The notes under the pieces are model-generated. The model ran no database searches and was not told where the DNA came from. It worked only from the letters and a program-made list of their open reading frames with translations. From assembly GCA_019637295.1 (NCBI GenBank), contig JAHBVX010000001.1, forward strand, positions 1,091,501 through 1,155,500: a DNA stretch of 64,000 nt, written 5' to 3'. The position numbers were made by a program, and so were the translations under genes. The stretch comes from Polyangiaceae bacterium. Lineage in GTDB: Bacteria > Myxococcota_A > Polyangia > Polyangiales > Polyangiaceae. Below, piece by piece: positions 34,243 through 42,850 of this stretch (its first letter is position 1; each line of letters opens with the position of its first letter).

Positions 34243-35424
34243 ATGCCATGCTGCGACCGCTTGAGCACCGCCGTCCTGCAGCTTCCCGACGCCATGGAAG
34301 AGGTCCTCGTCGCCGGTCACCCGTGGGTGTACCGCGAGCGGATGCCGCCCGCATTTAGGGCCGAGTCCGGCGCGATGGTTCGGGTCCGCGCGGGTCGCTT
34401 CAGCGGCTACGGGATCTTCAGCCGAGGCGGGCAAATCGCGCTGCGCATTCTCTCGTGTCACGAGCCCCCGGACGCGGCTTGGGTCGCGGCGAGGATCCGC
34501 GACGCGCGCGACCTGCGCGCGCCGTTCATCGCGGCTGACACGACCGCCTATCGCCTCGTGTTCGGCGAGGGAGACCTACTTCCGGGTGTCACCGTGGACG
34601 TCTACGGCTCCTTCGGTGTGGTCGCGACCTACGCCGACGGTCTCGACGCTCTGGCTCGCTGGGCCGCGGAGGCTGCCACACTCGAGCTCGGGCTCGCGGG
34701 TGTACTCTGGCGCCGGCGAGCCGAGAGCGAAGGAGCGAGAGGGACTACGCTGCTCTCGGGGAGGCAGCCTCCCGGCGAGGTCGTGGTGAGCGAGCACGGG
34801 GCGCGGTTCGCGGTGGATCTGGTCCGGTCGCAGAAGACCGGACTGTTCCTGGATCACCGCGAGAATCGCCGTCGAGTGGCGATGCTGTGTGCTGGAAAGA
34901 GCGTGCTCAACCTGTTCGCGTACACTGGCGGTTTCTCGGTACATGCCGCGCTGGCGGGGGCTCGGCACGTGACGAGCGTGGACGTGGCTCAGCCCGTCAT
35001 GACCGCGGCCATGCGCAACTTCGAGCTCAACGGGCTCGACTCGGCAGCGCACGAGTTCGTGGCCGAGGACGCGTTCGCCTGGCTCGAGTCGGCCCGCCGA
35101 CGGGGTCTTCGCTACGACGTCGTGATCTGCGATCCGCCGAGCTTCGCCAAGCGCCGTGAGCAGCGACGCGACGCCCTCAAGGCGTACAAGCGCCTCAACT
35201 CGGCGGTGCTGCGGGTGGTGTCGGCGGGAGGCTACTTGGCTACCGCGAGCTGCACGTCGCAGGTCGAGCCCGAGGCGTTTCGACGGGTGGTGGCCGAGGC
35301 CGCGATGCGGGCGCGGCGCCGGCTTCAGCTGGTGCTCGAGGCGGGGGCCGGACCTGACCATCCGACACTGGTGGTGCATCCCGAGGGACGCTATCTCAAG
35401 TTCCTGCTCGGCCGCGTCACTTGA
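34243..35424 (+). CDS. Class I SAM-dependent rRNA methyltransferase, RlmI-like
   Basis: 393 residues. The N-terminal PUA-like RNA-binding domain includes GHPWVYRERM and VRAGRFSGYGIFS. A linker (AYRLVFGEGDLLPGVTVDVYG) follows, then a Rossmann methyltransferase: KTGLFLDHRENRR, VLNLFAYTGGFSVHAALAGA (SAM loop), SVDVAQP, and VICDPPSFAKRR (Asp-Pro-Pro). This order is that of RlmI/RlmK-type 23S rRNA m5C methyltransferases. A Cys in TASCTSQ is the candidate catalytic nucleophile. The start at ATG 34243 gives the usual family length. It overlaps the convergent OmpA gene by eight bases. Confidence 0.88.
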   Translation: MPCCDRLSTAVLQLPDAMEEVLVAGHPWVYRERMPPAFRAESGAMVRVRAGRFSGYGIFSRGGQIALRILSCHEPPDAAWVAARIRDARDLRAPFIAADTTAYRLVFGEGDLLPGVTVDVYGSFGVVATYADGLDALARWAAEAATLELGLAGVLWRRRAESEGARGTTLLSGRQPPGEVVVSEHGARFAVDLVRSQKTGLFLDHRENRRRVAMLCAGKSVLNLFAYTGGFSVHAALAGARHVTSVDVAQPVMTAAMRNFELNGLDSAAHEFVAEDAFAWLESARRRGLRYDVVICDPPSFAKRREQRRDALKAYKRLNSAVLRVVSAGGYLATASCTSQVEPEAFRRVVAEAAMRARRRLQLVLEAGAGPDHPTLVVHPEGRYLKFLLGRVT

Positions 35425-36802
35425 GCAGCTTGAACTCGATCCGCCGATTCTTCTGCTTGCCGGCCCAGGAATTGTTGTCGGCGATGGGCTCGTCCGGTCC
35501 AGCGCCCCGCGTCGCGATGCGACCGTCGGCGATCCCCTTGGCCACTAGGTACGCCTTCACAGCGTCGGCGCGAGCCTTGGACAGCTCGAGGTTGCGCTCG
35601 CGCGGGCCGTCCGTATCGGTGTGCCCGCTGATCTCCACGCGCACCGAGGGGAACTCGGCGAGCACGTCGTACGCCGCGTTCAGTCGCTTGTTCGAGGCGG
35701 GGCGGATGGTCGCCTTGCCCGTGTCGAACTCGATGCCCTCGATCACGCCGGTGAACTGCTTGATCTTCTCGGGTACCTCGTCCGGGCAGCCGTCGTCGTC
35801 CTGGTACTGATTGACCGTCTCTGGCTCGTTCGGGCACTTGTCCGCGTCGCCGAGGATGCCGTCCTTGTCCGGGTCCGCATCCACGGGGCAGCCGTCTGGT
35901 GCGACGCCGGCGGTGTCCGGGCACTTGTCCTGCTCGTCGGTGACGCCGTCGCCGTCCCTATCCCTCAGCGGGCAGCCGTCCGGGGCGACCCCCGCCTCGG
36001 AGGGGCATGCGTCCTGAGCGTCCATGAAGCCGTCCCCGTCGCTGTCGCGCACGGGGCAGCCGTCCGGTGCGGCGCCGGCCTCGTCCGGGCAAGCGTCCCG
36101 ATCGTCGAGGAAGCCGTCGCCGTCCCGATCCGGACGCGGCTTCAGCGAACGCTTGCGGTTCAGGACGAAGGTGAGCGAGCCGATGACCTCCGGGTGGTGC
36201 GTCAACGAGCCGTCGTCAGCGCCGTTCTTCTGTGTGAGGTTGTCGCGCACGTCGAGGCGCAGCATCAGGAAGTCGTCGAGGGGCGCCTTGACGCCCAGAC
36301 CGAAGTGGAAGAGTGGGTCCCCGTCGCTGCCCATCGCGTTGCTGCCGGCGCCCATGCGCCCGCCACCCGCCACGACGAAGGGGACTACGCTGTAGAGCGG
36401 CAGCTGCCCGACCAGGTGTCCGCGAAAAGCCCACAGGCCAGCGGAGTCATCGTCCTCGGTTCGGGTGGGCATCACCGCACCCTCGAGCTCAGCGCCGACG
36501 AAGGTCAGCGGGAAGTAGCCCAGGCGAAGCCCGATGTCCGGCGCGATGCTGCGGAATGCTTGGTGGCTCTTGTTCTCGTCGTGGAAGTTGTGGTCCTTGG
36601 ACGGGAACAAGACGCCGCCGAACAGGCTCACCTCGAACAAGCCGTCCTCGGGCTTGTTCTCGCTCAGGTAGCCCGAGCTCGACGTGTCGAGCCCGCCTGA
36701 CGTCGAGAAGGACGCCGAGGCGGCGGCATCGGATTGAGCTAATGCGGTCTCCGGGAGCGAGGCCAGCAATAGAACGCAGAGCCAAGTGGACTTCATTTTC
36801 AT
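35417..36802 (-). CDS. OmpA-family outer-membrane protein with TSP3 calcium repeats
   Basis: 461 residues from ATG 36802 (MKMKSTW). The signal peptide ends at ETALAQS. An N-terminal beta-barrel (about 50-240) is followed by four Asp-rich thrombospondin type 3-like repeats (DRDGDGFLDDRDACP, DSDGDGFMDAQDACP, DRDGDGVTDEQDKCP, and a diverged fourth) with paired Cys. The C-terminal OmpA peptidoglycan-binding domain has IEFDTGKATIRPASNKRL, ISGHTDTDGPRERNLELSKARA and NRRIEFKLL. It tethers the outer membrane to murein. Last of a leftward cluster after another barrel gene. Confidence 0.92.
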   Translation of the reverse strand: MKMKSTWLCVLLLASLPETALAQSDAAASASFSTSGGLDTSSSGYLSENKPEDGLFEVSLFGGVLFPSKDHNFHDENKSHQAFRSIAPDIGLRLGYFPLTFVGAELEGAVMPTRTEDDDSAGLWAFRGHLVGQLPLYSVVPFVVAGGGRMGAGSNAMGSDGDPLFHFGLGVKAPLDDFLMLRLDVRDNLTQKNGADDGSLTHHPEVIGSLTFVLNRKRSLKPRPDRDGDGFLDDRDACPDEAGAAPDGCPVRDSDGDGFMDAQDACPSEAGVAPDGCPLRDRDGDGVTDEQDKCPDTAGVAPDGCPVDADPDKDGILGDADKCPNEPETVNQYQDDDGCPDEVPEKIKQFTGVIEGIEFDTGKATIRPASNKRLNAAYDVLAEFPSVRVEISGHTDTDGPRERNLELSKARADAVKAYLVAKGIADGRIATRGAGPDEPIADNNSWAGKQKNRRIEFKLLK

Positions 36803-36863
36803 GGCGAATCTCCGAGGAGAGGCTAGTACGCCACCCCTGTTGACCGCGAGCGCGGTCTTGAAC

Positions 36864-37598
36864 TCAGAGGTCGAACGCATACCGAAGGGATGCGCCCCCC
36901 AGGATGGCGATGGGCGGGTCAGTGCTGCGGAGGCGGGACATCCCGTCCCCGTAGCTGCGCACCCCGGCGTGCGCGGAGAGCGCGAGGTGGGGGCTGACCT
37001 GGTACCACTCCAGGCCCAGCGCACCCCCGAAGTAGAGGTTCATCGAGTCGGCATTGGTGTAGCCGTAGACGAACAGGACATCCTCGCTGACCTCCGCCAT
37101 GCCTGCGCTGCCCTGCAGGTAGATGCCGAGCCAATCGGCGGGTCGCAGCGTGAAGCGCAGCCCAGCGCCAACGCCATAGTGCGCGTAGCCGCGGGGCTCG
37201 GGCGGCCGGGCCGCGTAGGAGGTCGTCGCGAAAGCGACGTCCGCTTCGCCGAACAGCATGAGCCAGGAGAGCGGCTCCACGCCGAGCTTGAAGTGGAACC
37301 AGGGCGACGTGGGCGACACGTTCTTCATGGTGCCGAGGTGGCTCAGCGCGCCGACGCCGGTCTCGATCACGATGCCTTGTGAGCGGGGCGGCGGCGGGGG
37401 TGCCTCGGGCTCCTCCTCCACCGGGCCGATGTCTCGGGAGCCCGGCATGCCGCGGGAGTCGAGCCAGGCCTCGATTTCCGCCTGGGTCATGTCCCGCCGC
37501 TGGGGCTGCTCTTCGGCCGCAGTGGCGAGCGCCGCCGTCGCGAGCGTCACTGCCCCTGCCATCAGCGAGCCCAAGCTGCGGTCTGCCACGAGGCCCAC
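36864..37598 (-). CDS. Exported outer-membrane beta-barrel-like protein
   Basis: 244 residues from GTG 37598. A signal-like segment (LMAGAVTLATAALATA) is followed by MTQAEIEAWLDSRGMPG, an acidic/proline linker (about 58-72), then alternating strands ending in LGGASLRYAFDL, a C-terminal Phe-x-Leu expected of outer-membrane barrels. The family is not recognised beyond this. It lies 15 bases after pyrE and 61 bases before the OmpA gene, all leftward. Confidence 0.65.
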   Translation of the reverse strand: MGLVADRSLGSLMAGAVTLATAALATAAEEQPQRRDMTQAEIEAWLDSRGMPGSRDIGPVEEEPEAPPPPPRSQGIVIETGVGALSHLGTMKNVSPTSPWFHFKLGVEPLSWLMLFGEADVAFATTSYAARPPEPRGYAHYGVGAGLRFTLRPADWLGIYLQGSAGMAEVSEDVLFVYGYTNADSMNLYFGGALGLEWYQVSPHLALSAHAGVRSYGDGMSRLRSTDPPIAILGGASLRYAFDL

Positions 37599-37613
37599 GT
37601 TAGCGCGTCCCCC

Positions 37614-38171
37614 TCAGCCCATGAAGTCGTTTCGCGTGAAGAGGGCTCGGAGGACGAGGCCCCCGGCCTCAATCGTTTCGCGCCCACCTTCACGGCGATC
37701 GACCAGGGCCACGATGCCGCCCACCGTCGCGCCAGCCTCGGTCAAGGCTCGAACCGCCGCGAGGCTCGAGCCCCCGGTCGTGATCACGTCTTCGAGCAGG
37801 ACCACTCGCGCTCCGGGCGCCAGTGCTCGGTCCCCCTCGACCAGCTTGGCGCTGCCGTGGTCCTTCTGCTCCTTGCGGACGTACAGGGCCGGGAGGTCTC
37901 GACCGCGCTGGTGGCTGATGAGGCTGACGGCGCTGGCAAGCGGACAGCCGCCCAAGGCGACCCCCGCCACGGCGGCGACGGGGCCGAACGCATCCAGGGC
38001 CTCGAACATCAGCTCGCCGACGAGGGCGTGACCTTCTGCGGTGAGCACCGTCTGCTTGCAGTCGATGAAGAAGTCGCTCTCCTTGCCGGAGGCGAGGATC
38101 ACTCGCTTCTGCTCGAAGCTGCGCTCCCTCAGCAAACTGAGCAGCCGCTGGCGACGCTCATCGGCCGTCAC
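37614..38171 (-). CDS. pyrE: Orotate phosphoribosyltransferase
   Basis: Joins orotate and PRPP to give OMP in pyrimidine synthesis. 185 residues from GTG 38171, which overlaps the stop of the upstream bactofilin gene (GTGA). Motifs are FILASGKESDFFIDCKQ (N-terminal, shifted but recognisable), AGVALGGCPLASAVS, YVRKEQKDHG (catalytic loop) and the PRPP motif VVLLEDVITTGGSS. The coupling to cytoskeletal genes is unusual for a nucleotide enzyme. Confidence 0.92.
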   Translation of the reverse strand: MTADERRQRLLSLLRERSFEQKRVILASGKESDFFIDCKQTVLTAEGHALVGELMFEALDAFGPVAAVAGVALGGCPLASAVSLISHQRGRDLPALYVRKEQKDHGSAKLVEGDRALAPGARVVLLEDVITTGGSSLAAVRALTEAGATVGGIVALVDRREGGRETIEAGGLVLRALFTRNDFMG

Positions 38172-38770
38172 GCGCGACTGACCTTCTTCTTCTTTCCCCG
38201 CACGCTCTTGCCGAGTGCAGGGACGACCGGCGCGGGCGGGCGGTCCGCCGACCGGGTGTCCGGCGCCTTCTTGCGCTCCGGGCTGGCGGGCGCCGGTGCT
38301 GCCGCCACCGGGGCGGGAGCGGCCGCGGCCTTGGCGGGGACCGGTGCTGGGGCCACCGGTGGAGGCGCAGGTCGCTCGAGTCTGACGGGCTCGGGGACGC
38401 GCCGGACTGCGGCGACCGCTGCGCGCCGCGGAGCCGCCGGCTCCCCCTCGGTGCGGACTCGCCCGCGCACCAGCGCGCCTTCGGCGACCCCGATGCGAGG
38501 GGCGGTCAGATCCCCGACCACCCGAGCGCCGCGCTCGAGCAGCACCGCTTCGGCGCCCTGCAGGTCACCCGCGACCTGCCCGGCGATTACCAGCTGAGCG
38601 CCGCGAATGTTGCCCTCCACGCCGCCCTGCTCGCCGAGCGCGACGTCTCCGTCGACCTCGACGTCACCGTGCACGCGACCGCGGATTTCGATCGAACCCG
38701 AGCCGCGAATGTTGCCGCGGACCACCGTGCCTTGAGCAATGATCGAGGTGCTGGGCATCGGCCGGCTCAC
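38168..38770 (-). CDS. Bactofilin with long Pro/Ala-rich tail
   Basis: 200 residues. A bactofilin core (about 10-105) is made of short beta-helix turns: GTVVRGNIRGSGSIEIRGRV, GDVEVDGDVALGEQGG, VEGNIRGAQLVIAGQVAGD, LERGARVVGDLTAPRIGVAEGA. The C-terminal half is disordered, rich in Ala/Pro/Val, and ends in a basic patch (SVRGKKKKVSRA). Bactofilins polymerise without nucleotide into filaments that localise cell-wall or chromosome-segregation factors. It overlaps the upstream bactofilin gene by four bases and the downstream pyrE by four bases. Confidence 0.9.
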   Translation of the reverse strand: MSRPMPSTSIIAQGTVVRGNIRGSGSIEIRGRVHGDVEVDGDVALGEQGGVEGNIRGAQLVIAGQVAGDLQGAEAVLLERGARVVGDLTAPRIGVAEGALVRGRVRTEGEPAAPRRAAVAAVRRVPEPVRLERPAPPPVAPAPVPAKAAAAPAPVAAAPAPASPERKKAPDTRSADRPPAPVVPALGKSVRGKKKKVSRA

Positions 38771-39081
38771 ACGTCCATGTCGACGCTGCCCTTGAAGGAC
38801 GCGCCGTCCGCGATGGTCAGCCGGGAGGCCTTGACGTCACCGATCAGGCGCCCGCCGGCCTGGATGTCCACGCGGTCCCGCGCGGTCGCGTTGCCGGTCA
38901 CTTGACCGCCGATCGTCAGTGAACTCGCGGACACGTCGGCCTCGACGACGCCACCTGCTGCGATGTGCACGGGACCGGACGTGGTCAGCACGCCTCGCAC
39001 GGTTCCGTGCACGGCTACTTCCTCGTCTGCCGTCAGCTCGCCTTCGATCGTCAGCCCCTCGCCAATCACACTGCCTGCCAT
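38767..39081 (-). CDS. Short bactofilin
   Basis: 104 residues, almost wholly beta-helix core: GEGLTIEGELTADEEVAVHG, VHIAAGGVVEADVSASS, LTIGGQVTGNATARDRVDIQ, AGGRLIGDVKASRLTIADGA. There is no extended tail, so it probably co-assembles with its two neighbours. Middle gene of three consecutive bactofilins; the first lies 20 bases upstream. Confidence 0.9.
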   Translation of the reverse strand: MAGSVIGEGLTIEGELTADEEVAVHGTVRGVLTTSGPVHIAAGGVVEADVSASSLTIGGQVTGNATARDRVDIQAGGRLIGDVKASRLTIADGASFKGSVDMDV

Positions 39082-39101
39082 GTTCGTTCCTGTTCTCGCC
39101 G

Positions 39102-39455
39102 TCAGCGCCCGCTGGCGAAGTCGAGCGAAAATTCCGTCTCGAGTCGAACGTCCACCGTCGCGCCCGGCTCGATGGTCACGCTGTTGCCCACCAGGTCGCC
39201 GCGCACGCTGGCCCCGGTGCGCACCTGGATGTTACCGGTGCAGCGGGCGTCCCCGCGCAACTCCCCCGCGATGTCGAGGGACTCCGCCGCGACGTCCCCC
39301 TCCACCCTGCCGCCGGCCGCGATTTCGGACCGGCCGCCCACGCTGACATCCCCCTGGACCGCGCCCTCGATGCGCAGCGCGCCCTTGCCACTGACCCTGC
39401 CCGCCACCTGCGTGGCGGCGCCAAGTACGCTCGTGTCCGAAGTCAGCTTTGCCAT
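39102..39455 (-). CDS. Bactofilin, first gene of the triplet
   Basis: 117 residues from ATG 39455 (MAKLTSDTSVLG); the open frame extends further upstream but the residues there look non-coding. Core turns are VAGRVSGKGALRIEGAVQG, VSVGGRSEIAAGGRVEGD, VAAESLDIAGELRGDARCTG and ASVRGDLVGNSVTIEPGATV. Three neighbouring bactofilins with one long-tailed member recall M. xanthus BacN, BacO and BacP, although the parAB/padC genes found there are not in this window. Confidence 0.88.
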   Translation of the reverse strand: MAKLTSDTSVLGAATQVAGRVSGKGALRIEGAVQGDVSVGGRSEIAAGGRVEGDVAAESLDIAGELRGDARCTGNIQVRTGASVRGDLVGNSVTIEPGATVDVRLETEFSLDFASGR

Positions 39456-39807
39456 CGGGAGTGCGGGCGGCACGCTAGACCAAGGGGGAGGATTCGGCAA
39501 CGGTGCGCCCTGGCTTTCCCAAGGGCGACGAGGCCGGCCCCGGAGCCCCCCTTGGGCGCCAGCGGCGCCCCTCAGGCGACGGAGCGCTTGCACAGGGCCC
39601 TGGCCGGCGTTAGTCTGCGCCCGTCACAGCGTTTTCGGTACCGCCTGCCTGCCTCTCGATCGAGACCGCGGAAAGTCAGTTCTCCGACAGCGACCCTGTG
39701 TAGCAGCGGCTTCCCGCTGCACCCGTCGTATCGCGGAGCGGCACCTCGAACGGCGGACGAGATGCACCCGGTGCATCGCTGCCGTGATTCGAGAGTAGCA
39801 GAGACAG
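39456..39807. other. 352-base intergenic region, divergent promoters and structured leader
   Basis: This is the only stretch over 300 bases without a gene call. It separates the leftward bactofilin cluster from the rightward RRM gene. It holds an 8-bp inverted repeat CCCAAGGG/CCCTTGGG (39518-39525 and 39549-39556), GGCGCC-AGC-GGCGCC at 39555-39569, and two hairpins close to the RRM start (listed separately). An open frame through it lacks coding character. I see no convincing -10/-35 pair. Confidence 0.6.
39702..39777 (+). promoter_or_regulatory. Two-hairpin leader of the RRM gene
   Basis: GCAGCGG-CTTC-CCGCTGC (39702-39719, 7-bp stem) and GATGCAC-CCG-GTGCATC (39761-39777, 7-bp stem) lie 31-106 bases before the RRM start. 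They may form a structured 5' UTR through which the RNA-binding protein or temperature acts. Both stems are perfect; function is inferred. Confidence 0.5.
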
Positions 39808-40173
39808 ATGAGCAACCGACTTTATGTAGGCAACCTGGCATTTCACACCACTGAAGACACCCTGCTTCGCGCGTTTGCCCAGTTCGGCGACGTGGCCGAG
39901 GCCAAGCTGGTCCTCGACCGCGAGACGGGTCGCTCACGCGGCTTCGCGTTCGTGTCGATGGCATCCGCCGAAGACGCGCAGCGCGCCATCGAGCAGATGG
40001 ACGGTTCGGATCTCGACGGTCGCGCCCTGCGCGTGAACATCGCCGAGGAGCGGCGCCCGCGCAGCGGCGGTGGCGGTGGTGGCGGTGGCGGTGGCTTCCG
40101 CGGCGGCGGTGGTGGCGGCGGTGGCGGTGGTCGCAACGGCGGCCGCGGGGGCGACCGCGGAGGTCGCTGGTAG
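39808..40173 (+). CDS. RRM RNA-binding protein with glycine-rich tail
   Basis: 121 residues. One RNA-recognition motif (3-80) has RNP2 LYVGNL (5-10) and RNP1 RGFAFVSM (44-51). The tail after about residue 86 is glycine with Arg/Asn/Trp (RGG-like patches, ending GGRW). This is the build of cold-induced or RNA-chaperone glycine-rich proteins of cyanobacteria and some Proteobacteria and myxobacteria. It is monocistronic: a structured leader precedes it and a strong terminator follows 11 bases after the stop. Confidence 0.93.
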   Translation: MSNRLYVGNLAFHTTEDTLLRAFAQFGDVAEAKLVLDRETGRSRGFAFVSMASAEDAQRAIEQMDGSDLDGRALRVNIAEERRPRSGGGGGGGGGGFRGGGGGGGGGGRNGGRGGDRGGRW

Positions 40174-40183
40174 TACGGGGATC

Positions 40184-40224
40184 GAGCGGCGCGGCGCGCA
40201 TTTCGCGCGCCGCGGCGCTCTCTT
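40184..40224 (+). terminator. Rho-independent terminator of the RRM gene
   Basis: A 16-bp stem with a single mismatch runs from GAGCGGCGCGGCGCGC (40184-40199) to GCGCGCCGCGGCGCTC (40205-40220), with loop ATTTC and TCTT after it. It is the strongest simple terminator structure in the window and starts 11 bases after the RRM stop. Confidence 0.75.
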
Positions 40225-40240
40225 CCGTCGCCACACGTCG

Positions 40241-40525
40241 ATGACCCGCTCGAAAGCGAGCCAGCTCCGAGCGCTCGAGCTCGCTGTAGACGCCGCGGGA
40301 GTGGCGTGGGCGGCAGGCTTTGCGGATGCCCTCGGCAAAGAAGGGCGGGCCGTAGCTGGGGGATGGCCGGGGACCCTCTCCGAGGCGCGCGCACGCGTGT
40401 CCCAGTGCGCGGCTGGTCGCGTGACGCCGGACGAGCTCGATCAGCTCACCCGCCGTGCCTACGACGCGGCGAAGCGCGAGTGGCTCGAGCGCGCCGGGCC
40501 TACGCCTGACGATACCGCCGAGTGA
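40241..40525 (+). CDS. Small uncharacterised helical protein, 94 aa
   Basis: From ATG 40241. Predicted to be mostly helical and soluble (SKASQLRALELAVDAAG, SEARARVSQC, TPDELDQLTRRAYDAAKREW), with an acidic end (PDDTAE). No family recognised. It follows the RRM terminator and ends three bases from the convergent TrmH gene. Good codon bias but short. Confidence 0.55.
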   Translation: MTRSKASQLRALELAVDAAGVAWAAGFADALGKEGRAVAGGWPGTLSEARARVSQCAAGRVTPDELDQLTRRAYDAAKREWLERAGPTPDDTAE

Positions 40526-40528
40526 ACG

Positions 40529-41251
40529 TCACTTCGCGCCAGCAGCGCCCGCCCGAGGAGCGCTCGCGTCGAGCACCTCCTCCGCCCGTTTGACGGTGCG
40601 GTACAGACCACGCGCATAGAGCAAGCGCTGCGCGGTCCGGCCCAAGTCCCCGCTCCTGCCGCGCGTGGCGAAGGCGAGCAACACGGCGGCGGAGACGCTC
40701 ACGTTCAGGCTCTCCACGAAGCCCCGCATCGGGATGCGCACGCTGTCGTCTGCTGCCCGGGCGAGGGCCTCGGAGATGCCGTCGTGCTCGTTGCCCATCA
40801 CCAGCGCGACCCGGGGAATCGTGGCCAAGTCGTCCGGGACCAGCCTGCCCTCGGGGTGAGTGGCCACCAAGCGATAGGCCTGCTGGCGGAGTGCGCCGAT
40901 CGCCGACTCTGCGGTCGGGTGAGTCGTGACGTCCACCCAGCGTTCGGTGCCCTTGGCCACGTTGGCCGAGACCAGGAAGCTCTCGCTGCGGGGCACGATG
41001 TGCACTGATTGGACACCGAAGGCGTCCGCGCTGCGTAGCACCGCGGCGCCGTTGTGCGGATCGTGCGGCGCGTCCATCACCAGCGTGACGCTCTGCAGTC
41101 GATCGCCGATCACCTGCAGGAGGCGAGCGCGTCGCGGCTCGAGCACGAGCGGCTCGAGCACCTCGATCACGCGCTCGACGGAGAACGGCGCTGGCCAAGG
41201 GGTCGCGAGCAGAGGCTCCGGCGTGAACACGTCGGCTTCGTCGCGGCGCAC
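40529..41251 (-). CDS. trmH: SpoU/TrmH-family RNA 2'-O-methyltransferase
   Basis: 240 residues from GTG 41251. The SPOUT knot motifs are [20 protein letters not shown] (motif 1, with the catalytic Arg), [11 protein letters not shown] (motif 2) and [20 protein letters not shown] (motif 3). N- and C-terminal helical extensions match TrmH-type tRNA Gm18 methyltransferase rather than TrmL. It lies four bases after the DAHP synthase gene and is probably co-transcribed with it. The exact target base is not certain. Confidence 0.85.
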   Translation of the reverse strand: MRRDEADVFTPEPLLATPWPAPFSVERVIEVLEPLVLEPRRARLLQVIGDRLQSVTLVMDAPHDPHNGAAVLRSADAFGVQSVHIVPRSESFLVSANVAKGTERWVDVTTHPTAESAIGALRQQAYRLVATHPEGRLVPDDLATIPRVALVMGNEHDGISEALARAADDSVRIPMRGFVESLNVSVSAAVLLAFATRGRSGDLGRTAQRLLYARGLYRTVKRAEEVLDASAPRAGAAGAK

Positions 41252-41254
41252 GGC

Positions 41255-42274
41255 TCAGCTCGCCCGAGGCTGGCCGACGGCCTGCCGTACTCTCTCGACC
41301 TGCTGCATGAGCTGCTCGAACATGTCGAAGGTCAGCGCCTGGGGCCCGTCCGAGAGCGCCTTGGCCGGGTCCGGGTGTACCTCCACCATCACGCCGTCCA
41401 CGCCGGCGGCCACCGCCGCACGAGTCATCGGCGTGACCGCAGTGGCGACGCCCGTGCCATGGGACGGATCCACGACCACCGGCAGGTGCGTGATCTGCCT
41501 GAGCAGGGGCACGATCCCGAGATCCAGCGTGTTGCGCGTCATGGTCTCGAAGGTGCGGATGCCGCGCTCGCACAGGATGACCTGGTAGTTGCCGCGCGCG
41601 ACGATGTACTCGGCGGCCATCAACCACTCCTTCACGGTGCTCGACAGGCCGCGCTTGAGCATGACCGGCTTGCCCAGCTTGCCCACGGCCTCGAGCAAGG
41701 AGAAGTTCTGCATGTTGCGCGCGCCGATCTGCAAGATGTCGGCATACTTCGCGACCAGCTCCAGCGTCTCCGTGTCCTTCACCTCGGTGATGACGGGCAT
41801 GCCGGTCTCCTCGCGAGCCCGAGCCAGGAGCCGCAGCCCTTCCTCGCGGAGTCCTTGGAAGTCGTAGGGGCTGGTGCGCGGCTTGAAGGCACCGCCGCGC
41901 AGGATCGTGGCGCCGTGCCTGCGCACGTGGTGCGCCGTCGTCAGCGTCTGCTCCTCCGACTCCACCGAGCAGGGGCCGGCCATCACCGTGAGCGACCCGC
42001 CGCCAATGGCCGTGCCCTGGAGCTCGATCACCGTGTCGTCGGGCTTCACCTCGCGGCTGACGAGTTTGTAGGGCTTGCTGACCGCGACCGCCTCTTGCAC
42101 GCCGGCCAAGCGGTTGAACAGCGCCGGGTCGAGCGCGCTCTTGTTGCCGGTGACGCCGATGGCCACTCGCACCGCGCCGGGGATTTCGTTCGGCGTGAAG
42201 CCGAGGTCGCGGATGCGGTCGCGCACCGCCGCGATCTGCTCGGTGGTGGCGCTGGAGGACATCACGATCAACAT
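41255..42274 (-). CDS. aroF: 3-deoxy-7-phosphoheptulonate (DAHP) synthase, type I-beta
   Basis: First enzyme of aromatic amino-acid synthesis, joining PEP and erythrose 4-phosphate. 339 residues: an N-terminal ferredoxin-like regulatory domain (1-70; [20 protein letters not shown]) and the catalytic barrel with [48 protein letters not shown] and [10 protein letters not shown]. This layout is that of Thermotoga-type feedback-regulated DAHP synthase. It is divergent from trxA across a 151-base region that should hold both promoters. Confidence 0.94.
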   Translation of the reverse strand: MLIVMSSSATTEQIAAVRDRIRDLGFTPNEIPGAVRVAIGVTGNKSALDPALFNRLAGVQEAVAVSKPYKLVSREVKPDDTVIELQGTAIGGGSLTVMAGPCSVESEEQTLTTAHHVRRHGATILRGGAFKPRTSPYDFQGLREEGLRLLARAREETGMPVITEVKDTETLELVAKYADILQIGARNMQNFSLLEAVGKLGKPVMLKRGLSSTVKEWLMAAEYIVARGNYQVILCERGIRTFETMTRNTLDLGIVPLLRQITHLPVVVDPSHGTGVATAVTPMTRAAVAAGVDGVMVEVHPDPAKALSDGPQALTFDMFEQLMQQVERVRQAVGQPRAS

Positions 42275-42425
42275 GGCGGCAGGACTTATATCAGCGCCGG
42301 CGTGGCGTCGGCGAGAGCCCCTGAAATTTCACGCTCTTGCCCGGGTCGGCAACAGAATCGGCCGAAGCCGCTTCCGCGACTGCCGGGTGGGCATTATGTT
42401 GCACCCCTCAGGAGCAAACCGAATC

Positions 42426-42749
42426 ATGGCCAGCCAAAACGTACACGTTTTCAACGACCTCAACTTCGAGCAGGAGGTCCTGAAGAGCGACAAACCCGTG
42501 CTCGTCGACTTCACGGCGACGTGGTGCGGTCCCTGCAAGGCCCTCGCGCCCATCGTCGACCAGCTCGCGGACGAGATGTCGGGCAGCGTCAAGGTGGGCA
42601 AGCTCGACGTGGATGAGTCGCCGATCACCGCCGGGAAGTACGGCGTCCGCGGCGTGCCGACGGTGATGGTGTTCAAGGATGGTGAGCGCTCCGCGCAGAC
42701 CGTCGGCCTCACCACCAAGGCGAAGCTGAAGGAGCTCGTCGGCGCCTGA
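42426..42749 (+). CDS. trxA: Thioredoxin
   Basis: 107 residues with the active site WCGPC at 33-37, the cis-Pro region GVPTVMVF and the conserved DFTATWCGP and KLDVDE blocks. Reduces protein disulfides using thioredoxin reductase. A CAGGAG ribosome site lies about 12 bases upstream of ATG 42426. The next gene on the strand follows with almost no gap. Confidence 0.95.
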   Translation: MASQNVHVFNDLNFEQEVLKSDKPVLVDFTATWCGPCKALAPIVDQLADEMSGSVKVGKLDVDESPITAGKYGVRGVPTVMVFKDGERSAQTVGLTTKAKLKELVGA

Positions 42750-42850
42750 GTCGGCGCACGCGCTTCGTCATCGGCGCGCACGCGCTCAATGTCGTCTCTC
42801 ACCTCATCGTAGCCGCGGCCCTCGCACGCTGGCTGTCGTGGCCAGCGGCC

